Origin: Candidatus Woesearchaeota archaeon
GTDB taxonomy: Archaea > Nanobdellota > Nanobdellia > SCGC-AAA011-G17 > GW2011-AR20
DNA: 40,753 nt
Direction of reading: 5' to 3'
Assembly (NCBI GenBank): GCA_018303005.1
Contig: JAGVYY010000016.1
Coordinates: 1 to 40,753 of the forward strand
This document shows positions 38,551 to 40,753 of this stretch, piece by piece. Every line of letters starts with the position of its first letter. The stretch's first letter is position 1. The notes under the pieces are model-generated. The model had not been told where the DNA came from, did not search any database, and was given only the letters and a program-made list of their open reading frames with translations. Both the position numbers and the translations under genes were made by a program.

Positions 38551-39729
38551 TTAATATCTTCTATTTCTTGAAAATCTATTATAAGAAGGCCTTTTATTAT
38601 ATTGCGGCTTGCTGAATTCTATGTTTTCGAAATGTGGAGTTTCTATTTTATGGATTAATAAAGATCTATCTTCAAGAATCCTTCTAAAATTATCATGATC
38701 ATCAGGGGATAATAAGGATATAACTTTCCCTTCGTTCCCTGCTCTTGCAGTCCTTCCTATCCTATGAACATAGTCCTGAGATGTTTTTGGTAGATTGTAA
38801 TTTATTATTAAGTTGACATTTTTTATATCTAGACCTCTTGCAGCCACATCACTTGCTACTAAAACATCAAGTTTTCCATTACGAAACAATTCCATGACCT
38901 GATTTCTTCTGCCTTGAGTCATTCCTCCATGAAGTGCTTGCGTTTTTATGTTTTGTTTGGCAAGACTTTTATCTACAATATCGACAATATGTCTGGTGCT
39001 GCAGAAGACAATTACCAAGCCCCTTAATTCTTTCTTTATTATATGGGCTAACAGAGAAAATTTCTTATGTTTATCGACTTGATAATAATGCTGTACAAGC
39101 TTGCTTTTATCAACATATTCCTGCATCTTAACTTTCTTTGGATTGTTCATATATTTATTTGCGATGTTCATTATTTCCTGAGGCATTGTTGCGCCAAATA
39201 ATAATTTCTGGCTGTTTTTTGGAATTCTTGAGATTATTTTTCTTATATCATTAATAAAGCCCATTTCAAACATTTTATCAGCTTCGTCCAGAATAAGTAT
39301 CTTTATGTTGTTTGTATTTAAAGTCCCCCTTGAAAGATGATCCAATAATCTTCCTGGAGTTCCTATAACAACATCTGCTCTTCTTAAATGTTGTATTTGA
39401 GGCCCTATTGAAATTCCACCATATACCTCAACAATGTCAGTTCTTCTGTATTTTGTGAATTTTACGAATTCTTTTGCAACCTGGTTACATAGTTCTCTTG
39501 TTGGAACAATCACTAATAATTGTATGCCTCTTTCCGGAATTACTTTTTCGAGAGATGGAAAACCAAATGCAGCTGTTTTTCCTGAACCAGTATGGGATAA
39601 TCCAATTAAATCTTTTCCTTCACGGATTATAGGAATGCATTTCTCCTGTATTTCTGTGAATTCTGAAAAACCCAAATCAAGGATTGCTTTTTCAAATTCT
39701 GGCTTTAATGTTATTCCTTTTGTGTTCAT
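38551..39729 (-). CDS. DEAD-box RNA helicase
   Basis: This 392-residue ATP-dependent RNA helicase unwinds structured RNA, for example in ribosome assembly or cold adaptation. Motifs run in order: Q-motif (ITLKPEFEKAILDLGFSEFT with FTEIQEKCIP), motif I SHTGSGKT (about 45-52), Ia PTRELCNQ, II LDEADKMFEMGF (DEAD near 147-150), III as GAT, where SAT is usual, IV VFCSTR, V ASDVAARGLDI, and VI HRIGRTARAG. A short basic tail (QYNKRPSYNRFSRNRRY) probably binds RNA. TTTTTAAATAT at 39753-39763 is its TATA box, about 28 nt from the ATG. Confidence 0.94.
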   Translation of the reverse strand: MNTKGITLKPEFEKAILDLGFSEFTEIQEKCIPIIREGKDLIGLSHTGSGKTAAFGFPSLEKVIPERGIQLLVIVPTRELCNQVAKEFVKFTKYRRTDIVEVYGGISIGPQIQHLRRADVVIGTPGRLLDHLSRGTLNTNNIKILILDEADKMFEMGFINDIRKIISRIPKNSQKLLFGATMPQEIMNIANKYMNNPKKVKMQEYVDKSKLVQHYYQVDKHKKFSLLAHIIKKELRGLVIVFCSTRHIVDIVDKSLAKQNIKTQALHGGMTQGRRNQVMELFRNGKLDVLVASDVAARGLDIKNVNLIINYNLPKTSQDYVHRIGRTARAGNEGKVISLLSPDDHDNFRRILEDRSLLIHKIETPHFENIEFSKPQYNKRPSYNRFSRNRRY

Positions 39730-39849
39730 ATAAACATTTACTCTAATGTTTGTTTTTAAATATATGTTATTTGTTTCAATAACCTATAAAAGCTAAAATT
39801 AGAATGATTTAAATAGATGTTTTAATTTACATAAAAAAGAGGTGAAATA

Positions 39850-40653
39850 ATGGATTTTAAGATTAAAAAAAATGTAAGGTTTAACAACCCTTATGTTGAA
39901 CAAAAAGATTTTGATGTTGCCCAGCAATTTGCCAAAAAAGTCTATAAAGAATTTGGCACTTTCATTTCTGCAATTATATTGTTCGGTTCTGTTGCTCAAA
40001 GAAAAGACAAAAGATATGACGTTGACATGTTGATTGTCATAGATGATATCAGAATAAAACTATATCCAGAGATAATGGAAGCATATAAAGTTATTGTTGA
40101 AAAAGCCATATTAGACATAAGCCCGAGGATACATGTCCAAACAATGAAATACAGCAGTTTCTGGGAATATGTCAGAGCTGGAGATCCTGTTGCTATAAAC
40201 ATATTGAGAAGCGGAATTGCACTCATAGACACTGGATTTTTTGATCCTTTGCAGGCTTTGCTAGACAACGGAAGGATAAGGCCTAGTGCAGAAGCTATTG
40301 AAACATATTTTACTATGAGTTATGCAAGTCTTTTCAGAAGCAGAGATCATCTGCTTGCAGGTGCTGTTGACCTATACTGGGCTTGTATTGATGCAGCTCA
40401 TTCTGCTCTGATGTCTATTGGAGAAATACCTCCGAGCCCCGAGCATGCCGGTGATATGCTGAGAGAGAGATTAGTCAATGGAAGAAAGGTTGAAAGCAAA
40501 TATGCTTCAATAATGCAGGAGCTATATCTGGTCAGCAAAAAGATAACTCATAGAGAAATCAAATATATTAGCGGAAAAGAGTACGATAGGTTAAGAACTC
40601 AAACAGAAGATTTTGTCAAAAGAATGAAAAAATTTATTGAAGAAAAAAAATAA
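39850..40653 (+). CDS. Nucleotidyltransferase-HEPN fusion (MNT-HEPN) protein
   Basis: Residues about 30-130 are a minimal nucleotidyltransferase domain: IILFGSVAQRKDKRYDVDML has the GS motif and two Asp metal ligands. From about 160 the protein is helical like HEPN domains (HLLAGAVDLYWACIDAAHSA, then LRERLVNGRKVESKYASIMQ); the catalytic Rx4-6H of HEPN RNases is not clearly present. MNT and HEPN usually form a toxin-antitoxin pair as separate genes; here they are one 267-residue chain. GAGGTG at 39839-39844 is a good ribosome-binding site. Confidence 0.75.
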   Translation: MDFKIKKNVRFNNPYVEQKDFDVAQQFAKKVYKEFGTFISAIILFGSVAQRKDKRYDVDMLIVIDDIRIKLYPEIMEAYKVIVEKAILDISPRIHVQTMKYSSFWEYVRAGDPVAINILRSGIALIDTGFFDPLQALLDNGRIRPSAEAIETYFTMSYASLFRSRDHLLAGAVDLYWACIDAAHSALMSIGEIPPSPEHAGDMLRERLVNGRKVESKYASIMQELYLVSKKITHREIKYISGKEYDRLRTQTEDFVKRMKKFIEEKK

Positions 40654-40657
40654 AAAA

Positions 40658-40753
40658 TTAAGGTGAAGATACTAATGCTTCTAAGTCTCCGCCCAATTTT
40701 TTCAAGACCTTTCCGACCAATATTCTGTCACTTTCTTTAGGTCCTACTGTATA
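40658..40753 (-). CDS. C-terminal end of a gene that continues beyond the window
   Basis: The minus strand has an open frame entering from the window edge and ending at TAA 40658-40660. It reads YTVGPKESDRILVGKVLKKL then GGDLEALVSSP. The coding character is good, but 31 residues are too few to name the family. It converges with the MNT-HEPN gene. Confidence 0.55.
   Translation of the reverse strand, partial: YTVGPKESDRILVGKVLKKLGGDLEALVSSP

Overview
The window is an AT-rich chromosome segment from an archaeon. The archaeal evidence is translation factor aIF2 gamma, Mre11/Rad50, an archaeal-type TrpRS, a tRNA-Tyr with a C1-G72 pair and an intron, TrmB-family regulators, class III pilin signal peptides, and TATA boxes placed about 25 nt before many starts (leaderless genes). 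Compact genes, a bacterial-type ThrRS, LspA, RimK-like ligases and MNT-HEPN proteins suggest a DPANN lineage (Woesearchaeota/Pacearchaeota-like). That placement is inference.

Layout. 1-4.8 kb is accessory: an SSS-family symporter, an antitoxin pair with a broken RelE-like toxin, and three tandem genes sharing pieces of a hexapeptide-repeat (beta-helix) protein. 4.9-8.8 kb (minus strand) is a type IV pilus assembly operon: winged-helix protein, secretion ATPase and two TadC/FlaJ-like membrane proteins. Two pilin-like genes lie apart at 14.1-15.0 kb. 9.0-14.0 kb holds aIF2 gamma, a broken hypothetical gene and the mre11-rad50 operon. 15-19 kb holds tRNA-Tyr, a two-gene RimK-like ATP-grasp system, a RecA-fold protein without P-loop, uS2 and a small-channel-like membrane protein. 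19-24 kb holds an M14-like metallopeptidase, a membrane-anchored Ig-like surface protein, a split ThrRS and a small conserved-looking gene. 24.3-25.8 kb is a module bounded by 20-bp direct repeats: a TrmB regulator and a divergent unknown gene, with a perfect 24-bp palindrome between their TATA boxes. 25.9-31.4 kb holds an ABC exporter, a complete insertion sequence, TrpRS and an ART-like protein. 31.6-40.7 kb holds a TrmB/receiver-domain cluster, LspA, unknown genes, a TIM-barrel protein with a large insertion, a DEAD-box helicase and an MNT-HEPN protein.

The most striking observation is in aIF2 gamma. A 30-nt segment with three in-frame stops interrupts the P-loop codons (GH|VDHGKTT). The flanks fold into a near-textbook bulge-helix-bulge: a 4-bp core UUGG/CCAA, two 3-nt bulges, and a 9-bp inner hairpin. 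Canonical cleavage after the second base of each bulge restores GGA-CAC-GUU (G-H-V) exactly. I read this as a minimal archaeal pre-mRNA intron removed by the tRNA-splicing endonuclease. The tRNA-Tyr in the same window would need the same enzyme.

Several other genes are interrupted: RelE-like toxin, the 10.3-kb gene, ThrRS, transposase and second receiver. Some may be sequencing or assembly errors, some real decay or a real split; each is described separately.
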